Source: Streptomyces rubradiris (GTDB lineage: Bacteria; Actinomycetota; Actinomycetes; Streptomycetales; Streptomycetaceae). From it: DNA of 64,000 bases. Both the position numbers and the translations under genes were made by a program. Positions 8,752 to 19,341 of the stretch are shown piece after piece. Positions within the stretch are counted from its first letter, which is position 1. Each line of letters starts with the position of its first letter. The stretch spans positions 5,232,501-5,296,500 of the forward strand of contig NZ_BNEA01000015.1 in the NCBI RefSeq assembly GCF_016860525.1, given 5' to 3'. A model generated the notes under the pieces. That model made no database searches and was not told where the DNA came from. It was given only the letters and a program-made list of their open reading frames with translations.

Positions 8752-10628
8752 CGACGATCCGGCTGACCGTCGCCCAGGCGCTGGTCCGCTTCCTGGCCGC
8801 CCAGTACACCGAGCGGGACGGGACCCGGCGGCGGCTGATCGGCGCCATGTGGGGCATCTTCGGGCACGGCAACGTCGCCGGGATCGGCCAGGCGCTGGTC
8901 GAGTACGCGGACCTCATGCCGTACCACCAGGGCCGCAACGAGCAGGCGATGGTGCACGCGGCCGTCGGCTACGCCCGCCAGTCGGGCCGGCTGTCCGCCC
9001 ACGCGGTGACCACCTCCATCGGGCCCGGCGCGACCAACCTCGTCACCGGCGCCGCCCTCGCCACCATCAACCACCTGCCGGTGCTGCTGCTGCCCGGCGA
9101 CGTCTTCGCCGCCCGCCCCGCCGACCCGGTCCTGCAACAGCTGGAGGTGCCGTACGCGGGCGACGTGTCGGTCAACGACACCCTGCGCCCGGTGTCGAGG
9201 TACTTCGACCGGATCACCCGCCCGGAGGCCCTGATCCCGGCGGCCCTCCAGGCGATGCGGGTGCTCACCGACCCGGTGGACACCGGCGCGGTCACCCTCG
9301 CCCTGCCCCAGGACGTGCAGGCGGAGGGCTACGACTGGCCGGAGCGGTTCTTCGCCGAGCGGGTGTGGACCGTACGGCGGCCGGGCGCGGACGCGGCCGA
9401 GCTGGCGGAGGCCGTGCAGGCTATCCGGACCGCGCGGCGGCCCCTCCTCGTCGCGGGCGGCGGGGTGCACCACAGCCGCGCCGAGACCGCCCTCGCCGAG
9501 TTCGCCGGTGCCACCGGCATCCCGGTCGCCTCCACCCAGGCCGGCAAGGGATCGCTGCGGTACGACCACCCGCAGGACGTCGGCGGGATCGGGCACACCG
9601 GCACCGCGACCGCCGACGACCTGGCCCGCGCCGCGGACCTGGTGATCGGGGTCGGCACCCGTTACACCGACTTCACCACCGCCTCCGGCACCCTCTTCGA
9701 GAACCCCGCCGTCCGCTTCCTCAACCTCAACATCGCCCCCTTCGACGGCCACAAGCTCGCCGGGCTCCCGCTGGTCGCGGACGCCCGTAACGGCCTGGAG
9801 GAGCTGACCGAGCGGCTCGGGATGCACGGCTACCGGGTGCCCGGGGAGTACGTCGCCGAGTACACCGGGGCCAAGAACCGCTGGGAGCGGACCGTCGACG
9901 CCTGCTTCGCCGCCCCCGACCCAGCAGCCCGCCCCACCCAGCCGCAGGTCCTCGGGGCGCTGGACGCGCTGGTGGACGAGTCGGACATCATCGTCAACGC
10001 GGCCGGCTCGCTCCCCGGCGACCTGCACAAACTGTGGCGGGCACGGTCGGCGGACCAGTACCACCTGGAGTACGGCTACTCCTGCATGGGCTACGAGATC
10101 CCGGCCGCGCTCGGGGTGAAGCTCGCCGCGCCGGAGCGCAACGTGTGGGCGCTGGTCGGCGACGGCACGTACCTGATGCTGCCGACGGAGATCGTGACGG
10201 CCGTGCAGGAAGGCGTGGCGATCAAGCTCGTCCTGCTGCAGAACCACGGCTACGCCTCCATCGGCGGGCTGTCCGAGGCGGTGGGCGCCGAGCGGTTCGG
10301 CACCGCCTACCGCTACCCGGCCGGGGACGGCACCCACACCGGCGCCCCGCTGCCCGTGGACCTCGCGGCGAACGCGGCCAGCCTGGGCATGCGGGTGCTG
10401 CGCGCGGGGACCGCGGGGGAGCTGCGGGCGGCGCTCGGCGAGGCGCGCGCCGCCGACGTCCCCACATGTGTCTACGTGGAGACCGAAACGTCCGACACTG
10501 TGTCGGGCGCGCCGCCCGCCCAGGCCTGGTGGGATGTTCCCGTGGCCGCGACCGCGACCCGCCCGTCCGCGGTCAAGGCCCGCGAGCTGTACGAACGGCA
10601 CGTCTCCACCCGACGCCGCCATCTGTGA
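8748..10628 (+). CDS. iolD: 3D-(3,5/4)-trihydroxycyclohexane-1,2-dione acylhydrolase IolD
   Basis: This thiamine-diphosphate enzyme opens the ring of the diketo-inositol intermediate to give 5-deoxy-glucuronate. It is 626 residues from the ATG at 8748, which overlaps the iolB stop; the open frame further upstream is noncoding. It resembles acetolactate synthase: N-terminal PYR domain with the HQGRNEQAM segment near residue 66, a central domain with AGGGVHHS, and a C-terminal PP domain with GDGTYLMLPTEIVTAV...LQNHGYASIG, the ThDP/Mg GDG-N motif. MmsA starts 16 bases downstream. Confidence 0.95.
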   Translation: MTTIRLTVAQALVRFLAAQYTERDGTRRRLIGAMWGIFGHGNVAGIGQALVEYADLMPYHQGRNEQAMVHAAVGYARQSGRLSAHAVTTSIGPGATNLVTGAALATINHLPVLLLPGDVFAARPADPVLQQLEVPYAGDVSVNDTLRPVSRYFDRITRPEALIPAALQAMRVLTDPVDTGAVTLALPQDVQAEGYDWPERFFAERVWTVRRPGADAAELAEAVQAIRTARRPLLVAGGGVHHSRAETALAEFAGATGIPVASTQAGKGSLRYDHPQDVGGIGHTGTATADDLARAADLVIGVGTRYTDFTTASGTLFENPAVRFLNLNIAPFDGHKLAGLPLVADARNGLEELTERLGMHGYRVPGEYVAEYTGAKNRWERTVDACFAAPDPAARPTQPQVLGALDALVDESDIIVNAAGSLPGDLHKLWRARSADQYHLEYGYSCMGYEIPAALGVKLAAPERNVWALVGDGTYLMLPTEIVTAVQEGVAIKLVLLQNHGYASIGGLSEAVGAERFGTAYRYPAGDGTHTGAPLPVDLAANAASLGMRVLRAGTAGELRAALGEARAADVPTCVYVETETSDTVSGAPPAQAWWDVPVAATATRPSAVKARELYERHVSTRRRHL

Positions 10629-10644
10629 GAAGGAGTCCCCGGAC

Positions 10645-12147
<1,503 letters not shown>

Positions 12148-12153
12148 GCCGGG

Positions 12154-12194
12154 CCGGTGCCCCGTCCTCCGCGCGGCGGCGGGCGGGGCACCGG
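12154..12194 (+). terminator. Terminator of the iol operon
   Basis: The perfect 10-base arms CCGGTGCCCC (12154-12163) and GGGGCACCGG (12185-12194) begin 7 bases after the mmsA stop. Confidence 0.7.
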
Positions 12195-12570
12195 TGTGTC
12201 CGCGCACCCTCCGGCCGGGCCGTCCGGATAGCGGACGCCCGACATTTTTTTGCCACGTCCGCTGCGGTTCCCGTGCAGTGCGGACGAAACGGGTGACGAA
12301 GGGGTTGCCGCGACAGCGCCTTTGAAAGCAAGGTCACAACCGGTCCGGGCTTGATGGATGCACCTATAGGGCGTAACGGCCTGGGAAAGCGATGCCGCCC
12401 ACGGGAAACCGGAACTACGGATTCCGCAGGTAAACGGCCATTGACGTGGGGGTTTTCGTCAGGGTTCTATGCAGCGCCGGGAGTGGACGAGACCTGACAT
12501 TCGACGATCCGCCGGAGGCGATAGCGCTCCCGAGCCCACCCTCACTCGCACCAGTCGATCGGAACCGCCC
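12195..12570 (+). other. Long structured leader/intergenic region before APC permease
   Basis: About 375 bases without a supported gene. It contains a T7 run at 12245-12251, a hairpin with arms GTCCGC (12257-12262) and GCGGAC (12280-12285), and GGAAACCGG-like segments near 12400. The GC content is locally lower. I could not match it to a riboswitch consensus I know (cobalamin, TPP, SAM, glycine, ydaO, ykkC), so it is recorded only as a probable promoter/leader region. Confidence 0.4.
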
Positions 12571-14046
12571 ATGACCGACACCCACTACAAGACCGTGGCC
12601 GACGCCGGGACAGCCCCCGCCCCCGGGCTGAAGCGCTCCATCGGTGTCGTGGGCGGCACCCTGCTGACGCTGTCCTGCGTCACGCCCGCCTCCACGCTCT
12701 TCGTCGTGGTTCCCGACCTGTTCGGCTCCCTCGGCACCGCCACCGCCCTGACCATCGCCATCGGCTCCCTGCTCTGCATCGCCGTGGCGTTCTGCTACTC
12801 GGAGCTGGGCACGCTCATCCCGAGCGCGGGCGGCGAGTACGCCATGGTGTCCACGATGGCCGGGCGGCTCGCGGGCTGGCTCGTCTTCGTGCTCTCCCTG
12901 CTGGTCGTCATGATCGTGCCGCCGGTGATCGCGATGGGCACGGCGGACTACCTCGCCCCGATCGTCCACCTCGACCCGTCCATGACCGGCGCCGGCGTGA
13001 TGCTGCTCGCCACCCTCGCCGGCCTGCTCGACCTGCGCGCCAACGCCTGGATCACCGGCGTCTTCCTGGTCCTGGAGGTCATCGCCGCCGGAGTCGTCGC
13101 CGTCCTCGGCTTCTCGCACAGCCAGCGCGGGATGGGCAGCCTGGTCTCGATGCGGGTGGCCGGCGAGAACGGCCACACGGACACCGTGACGGCCATGCTG
13201 GTGGTCTCCGGCCTCGCCATCGCCCTGTTCATCACCCAGGGCTTCTCCACCGCCGTCTACCTCTCCGAGGAACTGGAGAACCCGCGCCGCAACGTCGCCC
13301 GCACGGTCCTCGCCACCCTCGCCATCTCCACCGTGGTCATCCTGGTCCCGGTCGCCGCCATCACCCTCGGCGCCTCCGACCTCTCCGAGCTGACCGGCGG
13401 CGACATCGGCTCCATGGTCACCGCCTGGTCCAACTCCGCGGTCGGCACCTTCGTCAGCCTCTGCGTGGCCCTCGCCATCATCAACGCGGGCATCGTCATG
13501 GTCATCCAGAACTCCCGCGTGCTGTTCGCCTCCGCCCGCGACAAGGCCTGGCCCGGCCCGGTCAACACGGTCTTCTCCCGGCTCGGCCGGTTCGGCTCCC
13601 CGTGGGTGGCCACCCTCGCGGTCGGCGTCCCCGGCGCGGTGCTCTGCTTCGTCAACCTCGACACCCTCTACGGCGTCACCGGCGTCTCGGTCACCGGCAT
13701 GTACCTGCTGGTCGCGGTCGCCGCGCTGCTCGCCCGCCGCGGCTCCCACAAGCACACGCCCGCCTGGCGGATGCCGCTGTGGCCCGCGGTGCCGGTCCTG
13801 CTCATCGCCGTCCTGGCCTACATCCTGACCCAGCAGGAGGCGAGCTACCTGCTGTGGACCGGCGGCATCACCGCCGTCGCCACCCTGTACTGGGCCCTGT
13901 ACCTGCGGCCCCGCCGCGACACCCGCTGGCTGGTGTCCCTCCCCGAGGACACGCGGATCACGGACCCGGCGGACCCGGCGGTGACCATCCCGGCCCAGGC
14001 CGGCCCCGCGGAGCCGGCCCCGGTCACGGGAGAGACGCGGGCCTGA
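12571..14046 (+). CDS. APC-family amino acid/amine permease
   Basis: A 491-residue integral membrane transporter of the amino acid-polyamine-organocation superfamily, with about 12 hydrophobic helices. The first helix, GVVGGTLLTLSCVTPAST, replaces the usual glycine-rich GSGIF motif. Other family marks are YSELGTLIPSAGGEYAMVS near residue 80 and FSTAVYLSEELENPRRN near 225. The ATG at 12571 is preferred; a GTG-free in-frame extension upstream lacks homology. The Shine-Dalgarno is weak (GGAAC). Its closeness to the iol operon is probably coincidental, since a terminator intervenes. The substrate is unknown. Confidence 0.85.
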   Translation: MTDTHYKTVADAGTAPAPGLKRSIGVVGGTLLTLSCVTPASTLFVVVPDLFGSLGTATALTIAIGSLLCIAVAFCYSELGTLIPSAGGEYAMVSTMAGRLAGWLVFVLSLLVVMIVPPVIAMGTADYLAPIVHLDPSMTGAGVMLLATLAGLLDLRANAWITGVFLVLEVIAAGVVAVLGFSHSQRGMGSLVSMRVAGENGHTDTVTAMLVVSGLAIALFITQGFSTAVYLSEELENPRRNVARTVLATLAISTVVILVPVAAITLGASDLSELTGGDIGSMVTAWSNSAVGTFVSLCVALAIINAGIVMVIQNSRVLFASARDKAWPGPVNTVFSRLGRFGSPWVATLAVGVPGAVLCFVNLDTLYGVTGVSVTGMYLLVAVAALLARRGSHKHTPAWRMPLWPAVPVLLIAVLAYILTQQEASYLLWTGGITAVATLYWALYLRPRRDTRWLVSLPEDTRITDPADPAVTIPAQAGPAEPAPVTGETRA

Positions 14047-14068
14047 GCGCCCGGCCCGCCACCGCCCG

Positions 14069-14093
14069 CCGCGCCCGCGTACCACGGGCGCGG
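14069..14093 (+). terminator. Terminator of APC permease gene
   Basis: Arms CCGCGCCCG (14069-14077) and CGGGCGCGG (14085-14093) form a 9-base stem shortly after the permease stop. Confidence 0.6.
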
Positions 14094-14185
14094 TACACGG
14101 GACCCCCTCCGTACGCCCCAGGGAGGGCTCACCCCTCCCCCCGGCGGCAGCAGCGCTTGTCGGTGCGGCCCCGTACCGTTGACCC

Positions 14186-16837
14186 ATGGATCTTCGACCT
14201 CGCGCGCCCCGGACGCCCCGGCGGCGGGCGCGTCGGCTCCTAGCCGCCGTGGCCGCCGCCCTGGTGCTCGCCGGTGCCGGGACGTGGACGGCGGCCGTCG
14301 CCTCCGACGACCCCCGGGCCGTGCGCCGCAGCGACCGAGTCCTCGCGGTCGACGGGGCGCGCCTGGACACCTCCTACGTCACCCCGGCCGGCGCCGGCCG
14401 CCACCCCGCCGTGCTGCTCGCGCACGGCTTCGGCGGCAGCAAGGACGACATGCGCCGGCAGGCCGAGGACCTGGCCCGCTCCGGGTACGCGGTGCTGACC
14501 TGGTCCGCGCGCGGCTTCGGCCGCTCCACCGGGAAGATCGGGCTGAACGACCCCGAGGCCGAGGTCGCCGACGTCTCCCGGCTCCTCGACTGGCTGGCCG
14601 AGCGGCCCGAGGTACGGCTCGACCGGGCCGGCGACCCGCGCGTGGGCGTGGCCGGCGGCTCCTACGGCGGCGCGGTCGCCCTGCTCGCCGCCGGACACGA
14701 CCGCCGGATCGACGCCATCGCCCCGGCCATCACCTACTGGAACCTCGCCGACGCCCTGCTCCCGCACGGCGTGTTCAAGAAGCTGTGGGCCGGCGTGTTC
14801 GTCAACACCGGCGGCGGCTGCGCCAGGTTCCAGCCCGAACTGTGCCGGATGTACGAGCGGGTCGCCGCCTCCGGCACCCCCGACCCGGCCGCCCGCGCGC
14901 TGCTGACACGGCGCTCGCCGTCCGCCGTCGGCGACCGCGTCAAGGTGCCCACCCTGCTGGTACAGGGACAGAGGGACTCCCTGTTCCCCCTCGACCAGGC
15001 CGACGCCGCAGCCCGGACCATCCGCGCGAACGGCGCCCCCGTCGCCGTCGACTGGATCGCCGGCGGACACGACGGCGGCGACATGGAGACCGCCCGGACC
15101 GAGGCACGCACGCGTGCCTGGTTCGACCGGTACCTGAAGGGCGACAAGGCCACCGACACCGGCCCGCCCTTCCGGATCACCCGCACCGGAGGCGTCGACT
15201 CCACCGACGGCACGGCCCGGCTGCGCGGCGCGAGCGCCGACGGCTACCCCGGCCTGCGCGACCACCCGCGCGCCATCGCCCTCACCGGCCCCGCCCAGCG
15301 CGTCACCAACCCGGCCGGCGCCACCCCGCCCGGCGTCTCCGCACTGCCCGGCCTCGGCGCCTCCGGCGGCCTCGCCCGGCTGTCCGCGCTCGGCGTCGGC
15401 CTCTCCATGGACTTCCCCGGCCAGTACGCGCGGTTCGACTCGGCACCGCTCACCCGCGACCTGCGCATCACCGGCACCCCGACGGCCACCGTGCGCATCA
15501 CCTCCAGCCGCGACGACGCCGTCCTGTTCGGCAAGGTGTACGACGTCGGCCCCGACGGCGGCGGCCCCGTGCTCCCCGCCCAGCTCGTCACCCCGTTCCG
15601 GGTGACCGGCGCGAAGGCGGGCAAGGACGTCACCGTCACCCTCCCGGCGATCGACCACGAGGTGCGCAAGGGCCACCGGCTCCGCCTGGTCCTCGCCTCC
15701 ACCGACCTCGCCTACGCCTCACCCGCCGCCCCGGCCACCTACACCGTCGCCCTGAAGTCGGACCTCAGCGTGCCGACGGCGCCCGAGGTCACCACCGCCG
15801 CCGCGCCCCTGCCCGCCTGGGTGTGGTGGCTGCCCGCGGCCGGCGCCGCGGCCGCCCTCGCCCTGCTGCTCACCGCCCGCCGCCGCACGGCCGCCCCCGC
15901 CCCCGACCCGGACCTGGCCGAGGTCCCCCTCGTCATCGAGGGCCTGAGCAAGCGCTACGCCAAGTCCACCGACAGGTACGCCGTCCGGGACCTGTCCTTC
16001 CGGGTGGACAAGGGCCAGGTCCTCGGGCTGCTCGGGCCCAACGGCGCGGGCAAGACCACGACCCTGCGCATGCTCATGGGCCTCATCCGCCCCGATGACG
16101 GCGAGATCCGCGTCTTCGGCCACGTCATCCGGCCCGGCGCGTCGGTACTCTCCCGGGTCGGCGCCTTCGTGGAGGGCGCCGGTTTCCTGCCCCACCTGTC
16201 CGGCCGGGAGAACCTGGAGCTGTACTGGCGGGCCACCGGCCGCCCGCCCGAGGACGCCCACCTCGACGAGGCCCTGGAGATCGCCGGGCTCGGCGACGCC
16301 CTGGCCCGCGCGGTGCGCACCTACTCCCAGGGCATGCGCCAGCGCCTGGCCATCGCCCAGGCCATGCTCGGCCTGCCCGACCTGCTCATCCTGGACGAGC
16401 CCACCAACGGCCTGGACCCGCCCCAGATCCGCGAGATGCGCGAGGTGATGATCCGCTACGCGGCCGACGGCCGCACCGTGATCGTCTCCAGCCATCTGCT
16501 CGCCGAGGTCGAGCAGACCTGCACCCACCTGGTCGTGATGGACCGCGGCCGGCTGGTGCGGGCCGGCGAGGTCCGGGACATCGTCGGCTCCGGCGACACC
16601 CTGCTGGTCGGCACCGCCCGGCCCGTGGAGGAGCCGCTGGTGGAGAAGGTGGCCGCGCTGCCCGGCGTCGCCTCCGCCGCGCGCACCGACGACGGGCTGC
16701 TGGTCCGGCTCGCCCCCGGCGGTACCGCCGAACGGCTGGTCGCCGAACTGGTGCGGCTGGAGCTGCCGGTCGCCTCCATCGGCCCGCACCGCCGCCTGGA
16801 AGACGCCTTCCTCACCCTGATCGGAGGTTCCGCATGA
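14186..16837 (+). CDS. Fusion: secreted X-Pro dipeptidyl-peptidase-like hydrolase, TM helix, ABC ATPase
   Basis: An 883-residue fusion. The N-terminal signal/TM segment (LLAAVAAALVLAGAGTW, residues 19-35) leads to an S15/CocE-like alpha/beta hydrolase with nucleophile GGSYGG near residue 157, Asp in QGQRDSLFP and His in AGGHDGGD; its C-terminal jelly-roll half ends near residue 530. A second TM (WVWWLPAAGAAAALALLL) near 550 is followed by a complete ABC ATPase: Walker A GPNGAGKTTT, signature YSQGMRQR, Walker B LLILDEPTNGLDPP, and H-loop SSHLL. The hydrolase should lie outside and the ATPase inside. The stop overlaps the permease ATG. The substrate is unknown; peptide handling or export is a guess. 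Confidence 0.85.
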   Translation: MDLRPRAPRTPRRRARRLLAAVAAALVLAGAGTWTAAVASDDPRAVRRSDRVLAVDGARLDTSYVTPAGAGRHPAVLLAHGFGGSKDDMRRQAEDLARSGYAVLTWSARGFGRSTGKIGLNDPEAEVADVSRLLDWLAERPEVRLDRAGDPRVGVAGGSYGGAVALLAAGHDRRIDAIAPAITYWNLADALLPHGVFKKLWAGVFVNTGGGCARFQPELCRMYERVAASGTPDPAARALLTRRSPSAVGDRVKVPTLLVQGQRDSLFPLDQADAAARTIRANGAPVAVDWIAGGHDGGDMETARTEARTRAWFDRYLKGDKATDTGPPFRITRTGGVDSTDGTARLRGASADGYPGLRDHPRAIALTGPAQRVTNPAGATPPGVSALPGLGASGGLARLSALGVGLSMDFPGQYARFDSAPLTRDLRITGTPTATVRITSSRDDAVLFGKVYDVGPDGGGPVLPAQLVTPFRVTGAKAGKDVTVTLPAIDHEVRKGHRLRLVLASTDLAYASPAAPATYTVALKSDLSVPTAPEVTTAAAPLPAWVWWLPAAGAAAALALLLTARRRTAAPAPDPDLAEVPLVIEGLSKRYAKSTDRYAVRDLSFRVDKGQVLGLLGPNGAGKTTTLRMLMGLIRPDDGEIRVFGHVIRPGASVLSRVGAFVEGAGFLPHLSGRENLELYWRATGRPPEDAHLDEALEIAGLGDALARAVRTYSQGMRQRLAIAQAMLGLPDLLILDEPTNGLDPPQIREMREVMIRYAADGRTVIVSSHLLAEVEQTCTHLVVMDRGRLVRAGEVRDIVGSGDTLLVGTARPVEEPLVEKVAALPGVASAARTDDGLLVRLAPGGTAERLVAELVRLELPVASIGPHRRLEDAFLTLIGGSA

Positions 16838-17688
16838 GCACCCTCACCGAGGTCGCCTCCGGCTATCAGGCGGGGCGCACCCTGCCGCTGCGGGTCGAGC
16901 TGGTCCGCCAGTTGGGGCGGCGCCGCACCCTGGTCATGGGCGCGCTCCTGGCCGTGCTGCCGTTCGTGCTGCTGATCGCCTTCGCGGTCGGCGGCGACCC
17001 GGGCGGCCGGAACAACCAGGTCACGCTGATGGACACGGCCACCGCCTCCGGCGCCAACTTCGCCGCCGTCAGCCTCTTCGTGTCGGCCGGCTTCCTGCTG
17101 GTCATCCCGGTCGCCCTGTTCTGCGGGGACACGGTCGCCTCCGAGGCGAGCTGGTCCTCGCTGCGTTATCTGCTCGCCGCGCCCGTGCCCCGCGCCCGGC
17201 TGCTGTGGTCCAAGCTCGTCGTGGCGCTCGGGCTGTCCCTCGCCGCGATGGTGCTGCTGCCGCTCGTGGCGCTCGCCGCCGGCACGGCCGCCTACGGCTG
17301 GGGCCCGCTCCGGATCCCCACCGGCGGCGCGCTGGACACCGGTACGGCGGCCCAGCGGCTCCTGGTGGCCGTGGCGTACCTCTTCGTGTCCCAACTGGTC
17401 ACCGCCGGGCTGGCGTTCTGGCTGTCCACGATGACGGACGCCCCGCTGGGCGCGGTCGGCGGCGCGGTCGGCCTGACCATCGTGGGCAACGTCCTGGACG
17501 CCGTCACCGCCCTCGGCCACTGGCGCGACTTCCTGCCCGCGCACTGGCAGTTCGCCTGGGCGGACGCCGTCCAGCCGACCCCCGAGTGGTCCGGCATGAT
17601 CCAGGGCGCCGCGCTCTCCGTGACGTACGCCCTGGTGCTGTTCGCCCTGGCCTTCCGGAACTTCTCCCGCAAGGACGTCGTCTCCTAG
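16834..17688 (+). CDS. ABC-2 type transporter permease
   Basis: A 284-residue membrane protein with about six hydrophobic helices, arranged as in ABC-2 permeases: the first helix (MGALLAVLPFVLLIAFAVGG) sits near residue 30, followed by an outside loop, and FCGDTVASEASWSSLRYLL marks the cytoplasmic coupling region. The ATG overlaps the stop of the hydrolase-ATPase fusion (ATGA), so it is the obvious membrane partner of that ATPase. A 16-base perfect hairpin follows. Confidence 0.88.
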   Translation: MSTLTEVASGYQAGRTLPLRVELVRQLGRRRTLVMGALLAVLPFVLLIAFAVGGDPGGRNNQVTLMDTATASGANFAAVSLFVSAGFLLVIPVALFCGDTVASEASWSSLRYLLAAPVPRARLLWSKLVVALGLSLAAMVLLPLVALAAGTAAYGWGPLRIPTGGALDTGTAAQRLLVAVAYLFVSQLVTAGLAFWLSTMTDAPLGAVGGAVGLTIVGNVLDAVTALGHWRDFLPAHWQFAWADAVQPTPEWSGMIQGAALSVTYALVLFALAFRNFSRKDVVS

Positions 17689-17720
17689 CGCACGCCTCCT
17701 GGCGCACGCCCCGACACGCC

Positions 17721-17756
17721 GGAGCGGGCCACCGGGAACACCCGGTGGCCCGCTCC
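17721..17756. terminator. Bidirectional terminator between ABC permease and rodlin gene
   Basis: A perfect 16-base stem (17721-17736 with 17741-17756) closed by the four-base loop AACA lies between two convergent genes and can serve both. Confidence 0.8.
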
Positions 17757-17772
17757 GTGCCGTACCGCGGGA

Positions 17773-18171
17773 TCAGTCCCCGGACTCGACGTTCTCGGAC
17801 AGGATCGACACATCCTCCAGCAGGTGCGCCAGCGCGCCGTCGCGCTTGACGTTCGAGGAGTTCTCGGTGCACTGCTGCGTCATGTCGTCCGAGAGGATCG
17901 GCAGGTCGTTGATCGGCACGATGTTGAGAACCGGGACATGGACATCGCTCAGGCCGATGCACGGCTTGTTGAAAGAGCCCTGGATCAGGGCGATCTGCGG
18001 GCTCATGTTCCCGTACGTGGCCGAGTTGCCGTAGGTCTGCCAGGCCCCGTTGCCGTTGGCGGCGGCCGGGCCGCTGTCGTTGCCGATCGCCAGCGCCTGC
18101 GGCGCCACGGCGGCCGAGGCGCCCACGGCCGAAGCGGCGACGGCCGCGGTGGCAACAATCTTCTTGATCAC
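17773..18171 (-). CDS. rdlB: Rodlin protein RdlB
   Basis: Rodlins are secreted proteins that organise chaplin fibrils into paired rodlets on aerial hyphae and spores. The 132-residue product has a signal peptide ([20 protein letters not shown]) with probable cleavage after ALA near residue 28, then the rodlin core with [32 protein letters not shown] and [17 protein letters not shown]. Its two cysteines are conserved in the family. The GTG at 18171 is chosen because AAGGAC lies upstream and the signal peptide begins there. It diverges from rdlA as in S. coelicolor; the B label is by position. Confidence 0.92.
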   Translation of the reverse strand: MIKKIVATAAVAASAVGASAAVAPQALAIGNDSGPAAANGNGAWQTYGNSATYGNMSPQIALIQGSFNKPCIGLSDVHVPVLNIVPINDLPILSDDMTQQCTENSSNVKRDGALAHLLEDVSILSENVESGD

Positions 18172-18346
18172 TGGCCAGTCCTTTCTGAGGAAACCCCGTC
18201 CACCGGAGCGCATTGGACAACTCTCCGGGCCCCGCATGGTTTCTGCTCTTCACCCCGACGGCCGATACCCCGGACTGCTGGTGCGTTTTTCCGATTGGCG
18301 GCTGCCGTCACCTCCCGAACGGCGGGGAGCCAACCGAGTGAATAGG

Positions 18347-18374
18347 CGGAACCATTCCCGTCGCGCCGGGTTGA
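18347..18374 (+). promoter_or_regulatory. sigma-BldN-like promoter of rdlA
   Basis: CGGAAC (18347-18352), 16 bases, GGTTGA (18369-18374) matches 10 of 12 positions of the BldN consensus as I recall it (CGTAAC-16-CGTTGA). It lies 43 bases upstream of the rdlA GTG. On the opposite strand, a weaker AGAAAC-16-AGTTGT match precedes rdlB. Confidence 0.6.
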
Positions 18375-18417
18375 TGAGGCCGTAGGGCATGCGTCGCTAC
18401 GAGGAAAGGAACGCGAA

Positions 18418-18810
18418 GTGCTCAAGAAGGCAATGGTTGCCGCCGCGACCGCCGCTTCGGTCGTGGGAATGGCGGTGGCGGCCGCGCCGCAGGCGCTTGC
18501 CATCGGCAACGACGACGGCCCGACCGTCGCTAATGGCAACGGCGCCCGTGCGGACTGGGGTAACTCGGCCACCGAGGGCGATCTGAGCCCGCAGCTGTCG
18601 CTCGTCCAGGGCACGCTGAACAAGCCGTGCCTCGCCGTGGACGACGTCCACGTCCCGATCATCAACATCGTTCCGATCAACGATGTCCCGATCCTGTCGG
18701 ACGACCTGGACCAGCAGTGCAGCGACCAGTCGTCGAACATCAAGCGCGACGGTGCGCTCTCGCACATCCTGGAGGACCTGGCGGTCCTCTCGGCCAACGG
18801 CGAAGGCTGA
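18418..18810 (+). CDS. rdlA: Rodlin protein RdlA
   Basis: A 130-residue secreted rodlin paralogous to the divergent rdlB product. The signal peptide ([20 protein letters not shown]) should be cleaved after ALA near residue 28. The mature part shares [29 protein letters not shown] and [18 protein letters not shown] with RdlB. The GTG start has AAAGGA upstream. A BldN-like promoter precedes it and a strong terminator follows. Expression in aerial hyphae is expected from the family. Confidence 0.93.
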   Translation: MLKKAMVAAATAASVVGMAVAAAPQALAIGNDDGPTVANGNGARADWGNSATEGDLSPQLSLVQGTLNKPCLAVDDVHVPIINIVPINDVPILSDDLDQQCSDQSSNIKRDGALSHILEDLAVLSANGEG

Positions 18811-18823
18811 GCCGGATTGGCAG

Positions 18824-18871
18824 GGCCCGGGTCGTCCGCGGCGTCGTCTGCGGGCCGCCCGGGCCTTTTTT
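18824..18871 (+). terminator. Intrinsic terminator of rdlA
   Basis: Arms GGCCCGGG (18824-18831) and CCCGGGCC (18858-18865) are followed directly by six T residues, a textbook intrinsic terminator. Confidence 0.88.
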
Positions 18872-18998
18872 CCGCCTATCTCACCTGAGGAAAGAACGCA
18901 CGAGGAAGCGGTGCGATCGAGTGATTATCGCGCTCTCCGTGTTCCGCTGCCTCCTATTGCGTCAATTCCTCGTCCTGACCCCAGAGAAGGGAACATCC

Positions 18999-19226
18999 AT
19001 GAAGAAGACCGTCGTCGCCGTCACGGGCGCAGTGCTGGCCCTGGGTATGGCCGGGCCCGCTTTCGCGGACGCCGGGGCTTCCGGCGCCGCCGTGGGCAGC
19101 CCGGGCGTCATCTCCGGCAACGTCATCCAGGTCCCGGTACACGTGCCGATCAACCTCTGCGGCAACACCATCGACATCATCGCGCTGCTGAACCCGGCGT
19201 TCGGCAACACCTGCGTCAACGACTGA
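18999..19226 (+). CDS. chpD: Short chaplin (ChpD position)
   Basis: A 75-residue secreted short chaplin, a surface-active amyloid-forming coat protein of aerial structures. After a signal peptide ending at AFA (about residue 23) comes one chaplin domain: AVGSPGVISGNVIQVPVHVP, then NLCGNTIDIIALLNPAFGNTC, with the two conserved cysteines. AGAAGGGA lies 7 bases before the ATG. It follows rdlA in the same direction. The product is chaplin without doubt; the D label is by gene order. Confidence 0.9.
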   Translation: MKKTVVAVTGAVLALGMAGPAFADAGASGAAVGSPGVISGNVIQVPVHVPINLCGNTIDIIALLNPAFGNTCVND

Positions 19227-19267
19227 CGTTCGCCCGCGCGATTCACCAGCTTCCCCGGCTGTGTACT

Positions 19268-19311
19268 GGCCGGCCCCGGACCGACTACTCGCCGTTCCGG
19301 GGCCGGCCTTT
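19268..19311 (+). terminator. Terminator between chpD and chpA
   Basis: Perfect 13-base arms (19268-19280 and 19296-19308) are followed by TTT. Only about 30 bases separate its end from the next start codon. Confidence 0.8.
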
Positions 19312-19341
19312 CCCACTTCTCCGAGCAGGAAGACCACGAGA

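Noticed and set aside
12195..12570. Cobalamin, TPP, SAM, glycine, ydaO or ykkC riboswitch
   Set aside because: Short matches such as GGAAACC occur, but none of the conserved cores could be laid out in order.
18172..18417. Possible extra small gene between the divergent rodlins
   Set aside because: The open frames only prolong the rodlin frames upstream of their signal peptides; the region is better explained as a divergent promoter.
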